Assembly: GCA_030620115.1 (NCBI GenBank)
Contig: JAUXFG010000012.1
Coordinates: 1 to 40,309, forward strand
Reading direction: 5' to 3'
Origin: Candidatus Fermentibacterota bacterium
GTDB lineage: Bacteria; JAFGKV01
Length of the DNA: 40,309 bases
A program made the translations under genes and the position numbers. Shown here one piece after another: positions 1-8,927 of this stretch (positions are counted from its first letter, which is position 1; each line of letters begins with the position of its first letter). Below the pieces are notes generated by a model. That model ran no database searches, was not told where the DNA came from, and saw only the letters and a program-made list of their open reading frames with translations.

Positions 1-1143
1 CAGATGGAGGAACTCTCCGCCACTTGGGAAAAGCTCAAGGGTTCCGGTGAGTTCGCGTTTCTTCTCGGTGGACCGAGTCTCTCAGACCCAGGAGAACGGA
101 AGTACTTTCTATCGTTGCTCGACGATCAAGTTGAGGCCTTTGTGGTATGCACCCCAATCTACGCGAGGAATGGCATCTACTTCGATCTCATGAGACGAAA
201 AGAGAGGCCTCTCAGCGGGACTAGCCAGCTTCTGATTTCAGAGTCATTTCGACTCCTGAGGGAACAGGGATACGAGATGGCGACATTAGGTACTGCGCCG
301 CTCGCGAATCAGCATGTAGAGGATCCGACCGAAAGTCTCATCATCAGACGGGCACTTGACTTGGCCTACGGTCGTCTGGGGTCTTTCCATCGATTCAAAC
401 CTATCTACGAATTCAAGAAGCAATTCGGCCCGACGTCGTGGGAGAGTCGTTACCTGGCGTATGGCCCCCCAGGATTCAACCCCATCATACTCTATGCCCT
501 GTTGAAGGCCTACGACCCGAGCGGAGTCACAGGCAAGCTGTCCCGCCAGATTCAGCACGCCTGGACGGGCATCCGCAAGAAGCTGACTGCTTCCGCTTCG
601 GCATCTCGCGACAACGTCTCCACTGCTCTCCAAGAGTTGGGGCAAGACATCGAGAAACGCCTGCAAGCGGCAAGGATACGGGGAGCCCACGGTGCCGCGC
701 AAGTGGAGGGGGCGGTGCGCAAGGCGGTGGCCACCGCAGCTCATGAGAGTAAAGGGCGAAACGAGGGGTTGTATGAAATCACGAGTAGGGCTGTTGTTTG
801 TACTGTGCAGCTCCTGGAGAAAGCCGGTGCGGCCGGCCGGGAGAGTGTGGTAGCCGTCGTCAGGGGGGCTATCGGAGGCGCGATGGATGAGGAGGTCCGC
901 GCGATTGAGTCAACATTTGATGCAGCGCCTGAGGTACTGGAGCCCAAGCATGATGACGACCAATTGCTTGTCGAGCGGCTGCGGCGGGTACTTGAGGGGG
1001 CACATGATGCTGCGGAGCAGCTGGGACCCAGCGCGAGAGAGTACATTCAATCTTCCGTCCGGGGAGAAAGCACGACACTTGAGGCGATCTTGAAGAGGGT
1101 GCGAGAGGCGCGGAAGATCGCTTCGCATGGGAACGGACAATGA
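1..1143 (+). CDS. DUF2156 / phosphatidylglycerol lysyltransferase-like protein, 5' truncated, with C-terminal helical extension
   Basis: The frame is open to the first base, so the gene starts outside the window. Residues 1-192 of the visible part are closely similar to residues about 161-352 of the gene at 10593-11705, sharing for example YARNGIYFDLMRR, MATLGTAPLAN, KRQFGPTSWE-like and AYDPSGV segments. By that alignment about 160 N-terminal residues are missing. The family (DUF2156, C-terminal domain of MprF/LPG synthases) has a tandem GNAT-like fold that transfers aminoacyl groups to lipids in characterised members; the substrate here is unknown. Unlike the paralogue, this copy continues for about 185 residues rich in Ala, Glu and Arg that look like long amphipathic helices. 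That tail may bind membrane or mediate oligomerisation (inference). Base composition matches the neighbours. Confidence 0.82.
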   Translation, partial: QMEELSATWEKLKGSGEFAFLLGGPSLSDPGERKYFLSLLDDQVEAFVVCTPIYARNGIYFDLMRRKERPLSGTSQLLISESFRLLREQGYEMATLGTAPLANQHVEDPTESLIIRRALDLAYGRLGSFHRFKPIYEFKKQFGPTSWESRYLAYGPPGFNPIILYALLKAYDPSGVTGKLSRQIQHAWTGIRKKLTASASASRDNVSTALQELGQDIEKRLQAARIRGAHGAAQVEGAVRKAVATAAHESKGRNEGLYEITSRAVVCTVQLLEKAGAAGRESVVAVVRGAIGGAMDEEVRAIESTFDAAPEVLEPKHDDDQLLVERLRRVLEGAHDAAEQLGPSAREYIQSSVRGESTTLEAILKRVREARKIASHGNGQ

Positions 1144-1286
1144 GGCGGGCATGATTTTCAGGGGTCTTGGCCGAGGGAGCGACGGAGAGCCGGCTCATCC
1201 TCATGGAGACGGAAGGGACAGGGCTGTTTTCTTTACGCTCTGCCCGCACTAGAGAACGAATTTAGTCCGATGGTTCGGAGGTACTC

Positions 1287-1412
1287 ATGCAGCGATTCTC
1301 AGACCTCGTAGTTCGGTATCGAGTTCTTGTGATCCTCATCATGACTTATCGCATATCATCACGCCGTTACGAATCTTCGACGATTCCCGCTCACCAATTG
1401 GCCCATCCTTGA
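1287..1412 (+). pseudogene. Possible 5' remnant of an MMPL/RND exporter gene
   Basis: A GGAGGT-like ribosome binding site at about 1277-1282 precedes an ATG at 1287. The first 18 codons read MQRFSDLVVRYRVLVILI, which resembles the start of MMPL/RND exporters: a short amphipathic stretch entering the first membrane helix. Compare the intact gene at 2618, which begins MRWMDYLLRLRLVIM. After about codon 19 the frame loses this character and stops at 1412. The upstream gene (DUF2156) has its paralogue at the far end of the intact RND array, so a second decayed copy of the array is a reasonable reading. The match is short, so this is tentative. Confidence 0.35.
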
Positions 1413-1515
1413 CCCGAAACTCCCTCCCGAACTTAATCGGGAGCCTTGACGGGAGCTTCGTCGAGTCCGAGCCAAGTCTCTTCCATGAATGGCCCCGCTC
1501 GGCGGGTGGCGGCAC

Positions 1516-1696
1516 TAACCCGAACTTCTCACCAGCTCTCGGCTGCAACCGCCGATATGGCACTGTCTACTTCGTTACGCTCCGTCGGCCTCCTCGACGT
1601 ATCGCAGAGGATGCGCCTGCGGTGTCCTCGGTCGCAAGCCTCGCATTCAGAGCCATCTCGGCGGTTTCGCTTCGAAAGCCGGTGAGAAGTGCTGCC
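1516..1696. repeat. MITE-like palindromic element, fullest copy
   Basis: The left arm (1516-1561, starting TAACCCGAACTTCTCACC) is an imperfect inverted repeat of the right arm (1652-1696, containing GGTGAGAAGTGCTGCC). Reversed, the arms share ACTTCTCACC, the GCT.TCG stretch, AACCGCCGA and ATGGC. The 90-bp centre carries no gene. The same terminal motif recurs near 16895, 21282, 21431, 25083, 26058 and 38199. The TA at the outer end suggests a TA-target (IS630/mariner-like) non-autonomous element; no transposase is present in the window. Confidence 0.65.
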
Positions 1697-1825
1697 ACTT
1701 GCTCCCGGGAGACATTGCGAGCCATGGAATTTGGAGGAATGATGTGCCGGGTGCGGGAATTACGAATCGCTGGGATTCCACACGATCACTTGGGAAGGCT
1801 AATTGCGGATGGGAGACAAGGGGGC

Positions 1826-1854
1826 TTGACACGGCAGTGATACTCGTGTAGTTT
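1826..1854 (+). promoter_or_regulatory. Candidate sigma70-type promoter for the tetR-RND array
   Basis: TTGACA at 1826-1831 is followed after exactly 17 bases by TAGTTT at 1849-1854. The -35 is a consensus match and the -10 is moderate (3 of 6). It lies about 100 bases upstream of the TetR start and is the best promoter-like match I found there. Confidence 0.4.
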
Positions 1855-1857
1855 TGC

Positions 1858-1868
1858 ACGAAATTCGT
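1858..1868. promoter_or_regulatory. Possible TetR operator half-site palindrome
   Basis: ACGAAATTCGT is an 11-base perfect palindrome around a central A, placed directly after the candidate -10 box, with a second ATTCGT at 1871-1876. This position would let the adjacent TetR-family protein repress its own transcription. Only position and symmetry support it. Confidence 0.25.
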
Positions 1869-1960
1869 CAATTCGTTCACTCAGGGTTCTTGCTTGAAAG
1901 CGGTCGAAACGATTGACGGATATACAGCATGGCTCCTTGGGAATGGGAAAGGCTCAACAC

Positions 1961-2557
1961 ATGGATTATCCGGAAGGCCCTACGAGAAGGAATAAACGAG
2001 AGCTTATCTTGTCATCCGCCCAACGTCTCTTCGCGCGTTTTGGGCTCCGAAAGACCACGGTGGAAGAGATCATCCGCTCGGCGCACATTGCAAAGGGCAC
2101 CTTCTACAAGCATTTCTCTGACAAAGAGTCGCTGTTCAGGGAGATCGTTGACAAAGAAAGCAGGAGTCTGGTGAGGGCGGTTCGAGATGCGGTCTCAGGA
2201 GCTGAGTCTTCTAAGGCCAAGATGAGAGCCTATCTGCTGACGAAGGCCGAGAAGATCCACGAACTGGCGAATCTTCACCGGGTGACGCAGGAGACAGTGG
2301 ATGAGCACTGGCCCATGATTTCCGGAGTGCGGGAGAAGTATTTCCTCGATGAGCAGAAGATTGTCCACGAAATCCTCACCGATGGCGTGGAGCGAGGTGA
2401 ATTGGAAGTGGATGCGCCCGAGCTGACCGCATACGCCATTGTCATGGCTGTAAAGGGTCTCGAGATGTCCTGGATGGTTGAAACGAGTCCCATGGAGTTG
2501 GAAGAGGGGATCGATGTGCTCCTGAATGTTCTTTTCCGCGGCGTTGAGACACGTTGA
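1961..2557 (+). CDS. TetR/AcrR family transcriptional regulator
   Basis: An N-terminal TetR helix-turn-helix is clear at about residues 12-57: RELILSSAQRLFARFGLRKT leads into TTVEEIIRSAHIAKGTFYKHF and the usual SDKESLF. The C-terminal ligand-binding domain is divergent, as is normal. I chose ATG 1961 (198 aa) because GGAAAGG at 1946-1952 lies 8 bases upstream. A TTG at 1913 and an ATG at 1943 are in frame but poorly supported. The exporter gene follows after 60 bases on the same strand, so this protein most likely senses a lipid or amphiphile and represses the array that ends at 12706 (inference). Confidence 0.88.
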   Translation: MDYPEGPTRRNKRELILSSAQRLFARFGLRKTTVEEIIRSAHIAKGTFYKHFSDKESLFREIVDKESRSLVRAVRDAVSGAESSKAKMRAYLLTKAEKIHELANLHRVTQETVDEHWPMISGVREKYFLDEQKIVHEILTDGVERGELEVDAPELTAYAIVMAVKGLEMSWMVETSPMELEEGIDVLLNVLFRGVETR

Positions 2558-2617
2558 TTTTTTCCTGTCATGAACGAAAGAACTAATATTGTCTATTAAG
2601 ACCAAGGAGAGTTAGTA

Positions 2618-5608
2618 GTGAGGTGGATGGACTATTTGCTCCGGCTTCGGCTAGTGATAATGGCCGGAGTCGTTTTGTTGACAGCCTTTTTTGCGTACCA
2701 GTTGACCACGCTGAAGATCGACAGTGAAATCCTGAACTATCTCCCGCAGGACGATCCCCTGGTCATCAGCTTCCGGGAGGTCGGAGAGAGGTTCGGCGGG
2801 AATTCGCTGGCCATGGTAGCCCTGGAAACGGACAACATTTTCAACTCACGCACACTGGCCAGGATCGACACCCTTACCATGCGGTTCCAGGCTCTTCCGG
2901 AGGTCAGCCAAGTCCTGAGTCTGACCGACATTCTCGATATCCGGAAGATACCCGGAGGGATCGAGGTGGGAAAACTGATCCGAAGGGCCCGCATTCCACA
3001 GAATCCTCAGGAACTCGATGTCTTGCGTGACTACACCCTGTCTAAGGAGATGTACCGTGGCAGTCTGGTCTCTGAGAACGGGAACATTGCCCTGGTGATC
3101 GTCAGGATTCGCGAGGGAGCGAGCAAGACCGACGTGGCGGAGAAGATGAAGGCCATTGTCAAGGCAACCCAGGGAAATGAAAAGGTCTACTATGCCGGGG
3201 TTGCCTTCCAGATGGTTTTCCTGACAGATATCATCACACAGGATCTTGCCCGGCTTGTACCTCTTGTCACTCTGCTGGTAAGTGTGGTCCTCTACGCCAG
3301 TTTTCGCAGAAAACGCGCCGTGCTTCTTCCCTTGGGCACTGTGCTCATCAGCACCATCTGGACGCTTGGATTGATGAGCTGGATAGGTGTCGAATTGACC
3401 ATCGCCTCCGCTGCCATACCGGTATTGTTGATCGCGGTGGGCAGCGCGTACGGCATTCACATTTTCAATAAGTACCTGGAGGAAAGCGAGGCTGGAGAAG
3501 GGATTTCACGCGAAGCGATGATGAGGCAGGCGATGTCAAAAGTAGCTCTTCCCGTCGTCATGGCCGGGGTGACAACGCTGATCGGTTTTCTGGCGTTTCT
3601 TTTTTCCTACCTGACCATAATCCAGTTGTTCGGAGTGTTCGCCTCGCTGGGTGTCTTCCTGGCCACTCTGCTATCGCTGGTTTTCATTCCCATTGTCCTG
3701 TCCTGGCTATCCCCTCCGAGACCAAGACGAGCAAGGAAAGGACCTGTTGCGAGCTCTGGGAACGGAATAATGGACAAGCTGGCCGACCTCGTCCTGGCAC
3801 ATGAGCGTCTGATCTTGGCGGGCGGCGTCGTCTTGCTGATTGCTGCGGCGATCGCCATCCCCCGGTTACGCCGTGAAGTGAACATGGTGGAGTACTTCAA
3901 GCACGACAGCGAGATACGGATGGCGGAAGACATGATGGAAGCCGATTTCGGCGGCTCCGTCCCGATCCAGATTCTGGTGGATGGCGATATCAAGGATCCT
4001 TTGATCCTCAAGCAGATGTACATGCTGGAGAAGTACCTGCGTACCCTGCCGGATGTAAACGACCCCCAGTCCGTCGCCGACCTTATCGCGGAGCTGAACG
4101 AACAGCTGAACGATCGGCGCACGATCCCTGACACTAGAGAGGGTGTGGGCAATCTGTGGTTCTTCATCGAAGGCAACAAGGTGATGGAGCAACTGGTTGC
4201 TGAGAACGATACCCAGGCGCTGATCCAAGCCAAGATGGGAACGGTCAACACCTCCAAGGTGATTGCCGTGGTAGACAGTATCAGTCGATACCTCAGCGAA
4301 GAAATGTCTGCTGATCTAGTACATGTGCGGCTGTCCGCGCTGGATGATTCGATCCGTGCGGACATCCTTGAGCGCCATGCCGCCGAGACGGCCAGGATGA
4401 TCGCCTTTGACGCCAGTCATTATGGGGCGGAATTCCCTCCAGAGTACATTCCGGCGTTGCTGAGAACTACGGGCTCGCCGTCATCGCTGTCGTTCGATCG
4501 AGAGCAGGCCACGATCATGAGTGGAATCCTCGATGCCTACTTCCAGAGCGACGAGGCAGACCTGGTCATCACATCCGAGGCAGTCGTTCAGGATGTGGTC
4601 GCGGCCCTGACAAAACTCTCGATGGAGCAAACGCCCACCGAAAACGAGATCAGGGACTTATTGAGGCGAGTCATCCCCGCCAGTTTCTACGCCTCCGACC
4701 CAGAGGCAGTTGACTTCGCGGCTTCCGCGCTTACCAGCCTCATCCAGGAAGAGCGTTACAAGATGGTGGTCAGCCGGCTGACGGAGGAGATCGTAGAGTC
4801 TGCGGGCGACGTACCAGAGGAGAATCTCCAGGCCTTTCGTCGTGACGTGTACGGGGATATCTGGTGCCTTGTTCAAGATCACGCTGGCGTGCCCGCCGAT
4901 GCCATCCCTCCTCGCGCCACTTTCCAGATTCCCTCTGCCGGCGCCACAAGCTTGTCAGTCACCCAAAGCGGAATGCCGATCATCTTCAAGAAGCTAGACT
5001 TGAGTATCCTGAAGAGCCAGGCGCTCAGCCTCCTCGTGGCTTTCACGCTCGTGTTTCTGCTCCTGGGATTCAGATTCCGTTCGATCACGGGCGGGCTGAT
5101 CGCCCTGGTTCCCATTGCAGTCACGATCATGTTCAACTTCGTGCTGATGGTCGCTATCAACGTCCCGTTGGATGCTGTCAGCGTTATGATTGGGAGCGTG
5201 GCGGTGGGTATCGGGATTGACTATACCATCCATTTCCTTACCCGATTCCAGCGAGAGTTCCAGCAAGGGCAATCCGAGAAGGCGGCACTCCACATCACCT
5301 TGCGGACAACGGGCAGGGCCATTCTCATCAATGCTGCCTCGGTGATGATGGGCTTCCTGGTGTTGATTCTCGGCAACATCGTTCCCATGCAGCGATTTGG
5401 CTACCTGGTGGCCGTTACCATGGTCGTGAGCGCTCTCGCGTCCATCACTCTGCTGCCCGCTCTCGTTCTGACAACGCGGGCTCGATTCATCGGCGAGTTT
5501 GATCGCATGGCTGAAGGAATGCAGCGCATAGTGAATGGGAAAGCGCGGTTGGTGATAAAAACTCTCAATCCGGACAAACGGCAGAAATCAATTGGAGAAT
5601 CGTCATGA
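2618..5608 (+). CDS. MMPL-type RND superfamily exporter
   Basis: This 996-residue protein has the duplicated RND layout. A first membrane helix spans about residues 10-30, with a periplasmic loop to about 205, and a helix cluster at about 210-362 containing VGSAYGIHIFNKY. A second leading helix lies at about 395-417, with another large periplasmic loop and a second cluster at about 800-957 containing VAVGIGIDYTIHF. The Asp in that motif fits proton-driven members. The GTG start at 2618 has AAGGAGA at 2604-2610, 7 bases away. MMPL/HpnN-like members export lipids or hopanoids to the outer membrane. The downstream LolA-like protein, beta-barrel and lipid enzymes point to a lipidic substrate (inference). 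The second periplasmic loop is long, about 380 residues. Confidence 0.92.
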   Translation: MRWMDYLLRLRLVIMAGVVLLTAFFAYQLTTLKIDSEILNYLPQDDPLVISFREVGERFGGNSLAMVALETDNIFNSRTLARIDTLTMRFQALPEVSQVLSLTDILDIRKIPGGIEVGKLIRRARIPQNPQELDVLRDYTLSKEMYRGSLVSENGNIALVIVRIREGASKTDVAEKMKAIVKATQGNEKVYYAGVAFQMVFLTDIITQDLARLVPLVTLLVSVVLYASFRRKRAVLLPLGTVLISTIWTLGLMSWIGVELTIASAAIPVLLIAVGSAYGIHIFNKYLEESEAGEGISREAMMRQAMSKVALPVVMAGVTTLIGFLAFLFSYLTIIQLFGVFASLGVFLATLLSLVFIPIVLSWLSPPRPRRARKGPVASSGNGIMDKLADLVLAHERLILAGGVVLLIAAAIAIPRLRREVNMVEYFKHDSEIRMAEDMMEADFGGSVPIQILVDGDIKDPLILKQMYMLEKYLRTLPDVNDPQSVADLIAELNEQLNDRRTIPDTREGVGNLWFFIEGNKVMEQLVAENDTQALIQAKMGTVNTSKVIAVVDSISRYLSEEMSADLVHVRLSALDDSIRADILERHAAETARMIAFDASHYGAEFPPEYIPALLRTTGSPSSLSFDREQATIMSGILDAYFQSDEADLVITSEAVVQDVVAALTKLSMEQTPTENEIRDLLRRVIPASFYASDPEAVDFAASALTSLIQEERYKMVVSRLTEEIVESAGDVPEENLQAFRRDVYGDIWCLVQDHAGVPADAIPPRATFQIPSAGATSLSVTQSGMPIIFKKLDLSILKSQALSLLVAFTLVFLLLGFRFRSITGGLIALVPIAVTIMFNFVLMVAINVPLDAVSVMIGSVAVGIGIDYTIHFLTRFQREFQQGQSEKAALHITLRTTGRAILINAASVMMGFLVLILGNIVPMQRFGYLVAVTMVVSALASITLLPALVLTTRARFIGEFDRMAEGMQRIVNGKARLVIKTLNPDKRQKSIGESS

Positions 5609-6714
5609 GAATCATACGTGTAAGAACGAAACGAGATTCCGAGGCCTTCGTCGATTTTCCGTTTCCGCTCTATCGCGACGATCCGTATTGGGTTCCCCCG
5701 CTTCGGAAGGAGACGAAAAAGCTCTTTCATCGCGAAAGCAATCCATTCCTAGAGCATGCGGAGATCGAGCGCTTCCTTTGTGTTGATGTTTCAGGAGTCT
5801 ATGGAAGAGTCGCGGGGATCGTTGATCACAATCATAATCAGTACCACCACGAAAAAACCGGCATGTTTGGGTTCTTCGAATCGACCAACGATGTCGAAGT
5901 AGCCACGCTATTGATGGACACAGTCAAGAATTGGGCGAAGAAGCAGGGCATGGAACGACTGCGGGGCCCATTGAATCCCTCCATGAATGCAGGATGCGGA
6001 TTCCTGTTGGAAGGTTTCGATTCGTCGCCCATGATCATGATGCCCTACAATCCGCCCTACTATTTGGATCTCATGGAAACGCTTGGATTTCGGAAAGTCA
6101 AAGACCTGTACGCGTTCTATAAAGACAATACAAAGGGGATCCCCGAGCGTTTTGAGCGAGTCGTCAAGGTGATCCGCAAAAGGACCGGCGTCACGGTTCG
6201 GCCCATGAATATGAAGAAATTGGCCGATGAAGTCAGAATCATCAAGAAGATCTACAACGAAGCGTGGGAAGACAATTGGGGTTCCGTGCCCATGACTGAT
6301 GCGGAAATGGACGAAATGGTCAAACTGTTCAAGCCTCTCGCTGTTCCGGACCTCGTTCTTTTCGCCGAGATCAAAGGGGAACCGGTGGGAGTGAGCATCT
6401 CCATTCCCGACTACAACCAGGTGCTGAAACACCTGAATGGGTCGCTTGGGGTGATTGGGCTCGCCAAATTCATATACTACAGGAGGAGGATTACTGCCCT
6501 GCGCGCTCTGGTCTTCGGGGTCTTGAAGGAATACCGCAATGCCGGTCTCCACGCGGTCCTCTACTACGAGACCGAGAAGGCGGCCATACGCCATGGGTTT
6601 CAAAGCGGCGAGCTTTCTTGGAACCTCGAAGACAACGACGAAATAAACAGCTTCGACGCCTCCCTCGGGGGGGAAATCTACAAGAAATATCGAATCTATG
6701 AGATGGAACTGTGA
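5605..6714 (+). CDS. GNAT-like N-acyltransferase of the YghO family
   Basis: This 369-residue protein matches the YghO / BcerS-like acyltransferase family. It starts IIRVRTKRDSEAFVDFPF, followed by DDPYWVPPLR, the central RGPLNPSMNAGCGFLLEGFD, YNPPYYLDLMETLGF, and the C-terminal ELSWNLEDNDEIN with YRIYE. The fold is a double GNAT acyl-CoA transferase; the substrate is unknown in this family. The start codon overlaps the exporter stop by 4 bases, implying translational coupling. Next to the exporter and the later PlsC and DUF2156 enzymes, acylation of a lipid or lipopeptide head group is a plausible job (inference). It appears full length. Confidence 0.85.
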   Translation: MRIIRVRTKRDSEAFVDFPFPLYRDDPYWVPPLRKETKKLFHRESNPFLEHAEIERFLCVDVSGVYGRVAGIVDHNHNQYHHEKTGMFGFFESTNDVEVATLLMDTVKNWAKKQGMERLRGPLNPSMNAGCGFLLEGFDSSPMIMMPYNPPYYLDLMETLGFRKVKDLYAFYKDNTKGIPERFERVVKVIRKRTGVTVRPMNMKKLADEVRIIKKIYNEAWEDNWGSVPMTDAEMDEMVKLFKPLAVPDLVLFAEIKGEPVGVSISIPDYNQVLKHLNGSLGVIGLAKFIYYRRRITALRALVFGVLKEYRNAGLHAVLYYETEKAAIRHGFQSGELSWNLEDNDEINSFDASLGGEIYKKYRIYEMEL

Positions 6715-6813
6715 GAGCGATTCCCCGAACTCCAGAGGGTTTGTCAACACAAGTGAACAAGTCATCAAAATGTCTCTATGGGATCTCTTACACTCTATGT
6801 GGAAAGGAGAAAC

Positions 6814-7560
6814 ATGTCCATGTACCGGAAATCATGTCTGCTCGTCTTGCTTCTACTCGGCGGTGGTGCAACCTTGGCCTCTGCATCCGATCCCGTTCAA
6901 ATTCTCCAGGCGGTCGAGGATACGTTGAACGCCCCTGTCGACAGGGAAGCCAATCTGGCGATGGAACTGATTGATGCCAAAGGAAACACAAAAACGCGCG
7001 AACTTACCATCCTGCAGAAGGGATCAGACAAGAAGCTGATCCGCTTCCTGTCGCCCGCCGATGTCCGAGGGGTAGGACTGCTCGTGCTGGAAGATGATGT
7101 GATGTATCTGTATATGCCTGCATTCGCAAAGATCCGGCGTATCGCTTCGCATGTGAAAAACGAGAACTTCATGGGTACGGACTTCACGTACGACGACATG
7201 GCTCAGAGTGACTATGTCGAAAAGTACACCCCAACGATCGAAGACGAGACGGACCAGCACTATGTTCTGAAACTGGCTCCAAAGCCGGACTCAGAGATCG
7301 ACTATAGCCACCTGGTCATGTGGGTCAATAGAAAGACCATGCTTCCAGATAAAGTGGAATTCTATGATTCATCGGCAAACCTCCTCAAGATTCTGACCCA
7401 GACCAATGTGCAGCGAATCGAAGGATACCTCACGCCGACCCACCTCGAGATGGAAGATGTCCAAGAGAACCACAAGACCGTCATGGAGTTGGACAACGTT
7501 GTTCACGACCAGGAGCTTCCGGATAAACGGTTCACGCAACGCTATCTAAAGCGTTTCTGA
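6814..7560 (+). CDS. LolA-like outer membrane lipoprotein-sorting protein (PF17131 type)
   Basis: A signal peptide (YRKSCLLVLLLLGGGATLASA) is followed by a LolA/LppX-like domain. Characteristic segments are IRFLSPADVRGVGLLVLEDD, VMYLYMPAFAKIRRIASHV and NFMGTDFTYDDM. The AGGAG at 6805-6809 supports ATG 6814 or the next ATG at 6820; an upstream ATG at 6778 would bury the signal peptide. Proteins of this family are periplasmic and commonly sit beside MMPL exporters and DUF1302-like barrels. They are thought to carry a lipid or lipidated cargo through the periplasm. A 99-base gap separates it from the YghO-like gene; no strong terminator is visible there. Confidence 0.88.
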   Translation: MSMYRKSCLLVLLLLGGGATLASASDPVQILQAVEDTLNAPVDREANLAMELIDAKGNTKTRELTILQKGSDKKLIRFLSPADVRGVGLLVLEDDVMYLYMPAFAKIRRIASHVKNENFMGTDFTYDDMAQSDYVEKYTPTIEDETDQHYVLKLAPKPDSEIDYSHLVMWVNRKTMLPDKVEFYDSSANLLKILTQTNVQRIEGYLTPTHLEMEDVQENHKTVMELDNVVHDQELPDKRFTQRYLKRF

Positions 7561-7574
7561 GGATCCAAGGGAGA

Positions 7575-8927
7575 ATGAACAGAACGATGCCCAGTGCGAG
7601 AAGCCTATCGATTTTCCTTCTCGTAGGCTTCCTGGGGCTGATGCCATGGGCTCCGTCCCAGGGAGTCGAACCAGAGCTCGGAGGGAGTTTTGAGACTGAT
7701 ACCCGCTGGCGTCCCGGCGGGATGGATGGCTATACACGAAATGAAACACGCCTCACTCTGAAGCTGGACGCGAGATCCCCGCAGGTTGTTTTTCATGCCG
7801 AGTCGCGGATCCGCTACTTCTCCCTGTCCGAGGTGCAAACATCTACCGACTTCAATGATAGTGATCTGATTCAGCCCTGGCGCCATGAGCTGTACGAAGC
7901 CTATGCAGATATATACGGCTTGATTCTGGAGAACGTGGATCTGCGAATCGGCAAGCAACGGATCGTATGGGGCACGGCCGACGAGTTGAACGTGATCGAC
8001 AACCTGAACCCCGACGACTTTGGGGATATCCTTGATTTTGCCCAGAAAATCCCGACGCTCGCCCTGCGTCTGGACTACTACCCCGGCGATTTCACGGTTA
8101 CAACCGTGGGTATCCCCGGATTCACGCCGGCTCGGTCATTTCCTTCGAGCTGGGATGTGCCTCCGACCTTCCCGCTCCCACCGGAGTTGACATTAGGCAC
8201 TCTTGGGGACGTTGTCGCGCTTCCTGATAACCGTCCGCAGGATGCCTCGACGTTTGGGATTCGGATCAAAAAAACGCTGTTGGAGTACGACTGGTCGTTC
8301 TCTTACGTATATGGCCACGATGAGTGGCCCATTCCGACACAAGCAGAACTGATCCCGGTCGATACTCTCGGGACGACGGATGTAGAGCTGACGCTCGAGT
8401 ATCCCTGCCAACAGATCATGGGTGTGGATATGGCCGGAGCCGTCGGCGATATCGGCGTATGGGCTGAGGGGGCCGTGTTTTTCCCAGAAGAGAGAGTCTA
8501 CACAGACATTATTTCTCCCGCCGGGGATCAGGACGAGCTTGCCCTGGACGACGAAGCCTATGTGAAGTTCGTCATTGGCGGCGACTACACGTTCAGCAAT
8601 GGTCTCTATGTGAACGCACAGTGCATGCATGGCTTCTTCACCGACAGGGGAACCGACAACCTGGAAGACTACCTCATGCTCGCCATCGAACAGTCCTTTC
8701 TACGAGACGAGCTGAAAGTTCGTCTGGCTGTCGCTGCTGAAGTTGCTGACGTGCATGACATCGAAGGTCGCTCAGCGTATTTCGGAGGGCCACAAGTAAC
8801 CTATGCCCCGGTGGACGGGCTGGAGATGACTCTTGGCAGCATGCTCCTCGCAGGGGATACATCAACCCAGTTCGGTCAGTTCAACGAGAACGATATGGTC
8901 TATTGCCAGGTGAAGTACTCGTTTTGA
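7575..8927 (+). CDS. Outer-membrane beta-barrel protein, DUF1302-like
   Basis: A signal peptide with a hydrophobic core (LSIFLLVGFLGLMPWA) precedes a chain of alternating beta strands ending YCQVKYSF, the C-terminal Phe typical of BAM-inserted barrels. The segment LRIGKQRIVWGTADELNVID followed by NPDDFGDILD resembles the signature of DUF1302-like barrels. The start at 7575 follows AAGGGAG; an in-frame ATG at 7587 is also possible. It lies 14 bases after the LolA-like gene. It is likely the outer-membrane partner that receives or passes on the cargo handled by the exporter and LolA-like carrier (inference from synteny). Confidence 0.8.
   Translation: MNRTMPSARSLSIFLLVGFLGLMPWAPSQGVEPELGGSFETDTRWRPGGMDGYTRNETRLTLKLDARSPQVVFHAESRIRYFSLSEVQTSTDFNDSDLIQPWRHELYEAYADIYGLILENVDLRIGKQRIVWGTADELNVIDNLNPDDFGDILDFAQKIPTLALRLDYYPGDFTVTTVGIPGFTPARSFPSSWDVPPTFPLPPELTLGTLGDVVALPDNRPQDASTFGIRIKKTLLEYDWSFSYVYGHDEWPIPTQAELIPVDTLGTTDVELTLEYPCQQIMGVDMAGAVGDIGVWAEGAVFFPEERVYTDIISPAGDQDELALDDEAYVKFVIGGDYTFSNGLYVNAQCMHGFFTDRGTDNLEDYLMLAIEQSFLRDELKVRLAVAAEVADVHDIEGRSAYFGGPQVTYAPVDGLEMTLGSMLLAGDTSTQFGQFNENDMVYCQVKYSF

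Larger units (their letters stand above)
1144..1960. other. Intergenic region with RND scrap, MITE-like element and promoter
   Basis: No complete gene was found in these 817 bases. They contain a candidate 5' scrap of an MMPL/RND gene (1287-1412), a 181-bp imperfect palindromic element (1516-1696) and a plausible sigma70-type promoter (1826-1854) ahead of the TetR gene. The stretch 1144-1286 shows nothing I recognise. Open frames crossing 1339-1880 on either strand have no recognisable domain and run through the palindrome, so I treat them as chance. Confidence 0.6.

Noticed and set aside
1409-1840. Plus-strand open frame across the 1516-1696 palindrome
   Set aside because: It runs through both arms of an inverted repeat and has no recognisable domain; it is explained by the repeat.
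3607-4365. Minus-strand open frame inside the RND exporter gene
   Set aside because: Its product is Ser/Arg-rich, typical of an antisense shadow, and the exporter frame is clearly coding throughout.
5908-6768. Minus-strand open frame inside the YghO-like gene
   Set aside because: No domain, and the plus-strand gene matches its family over the full length.
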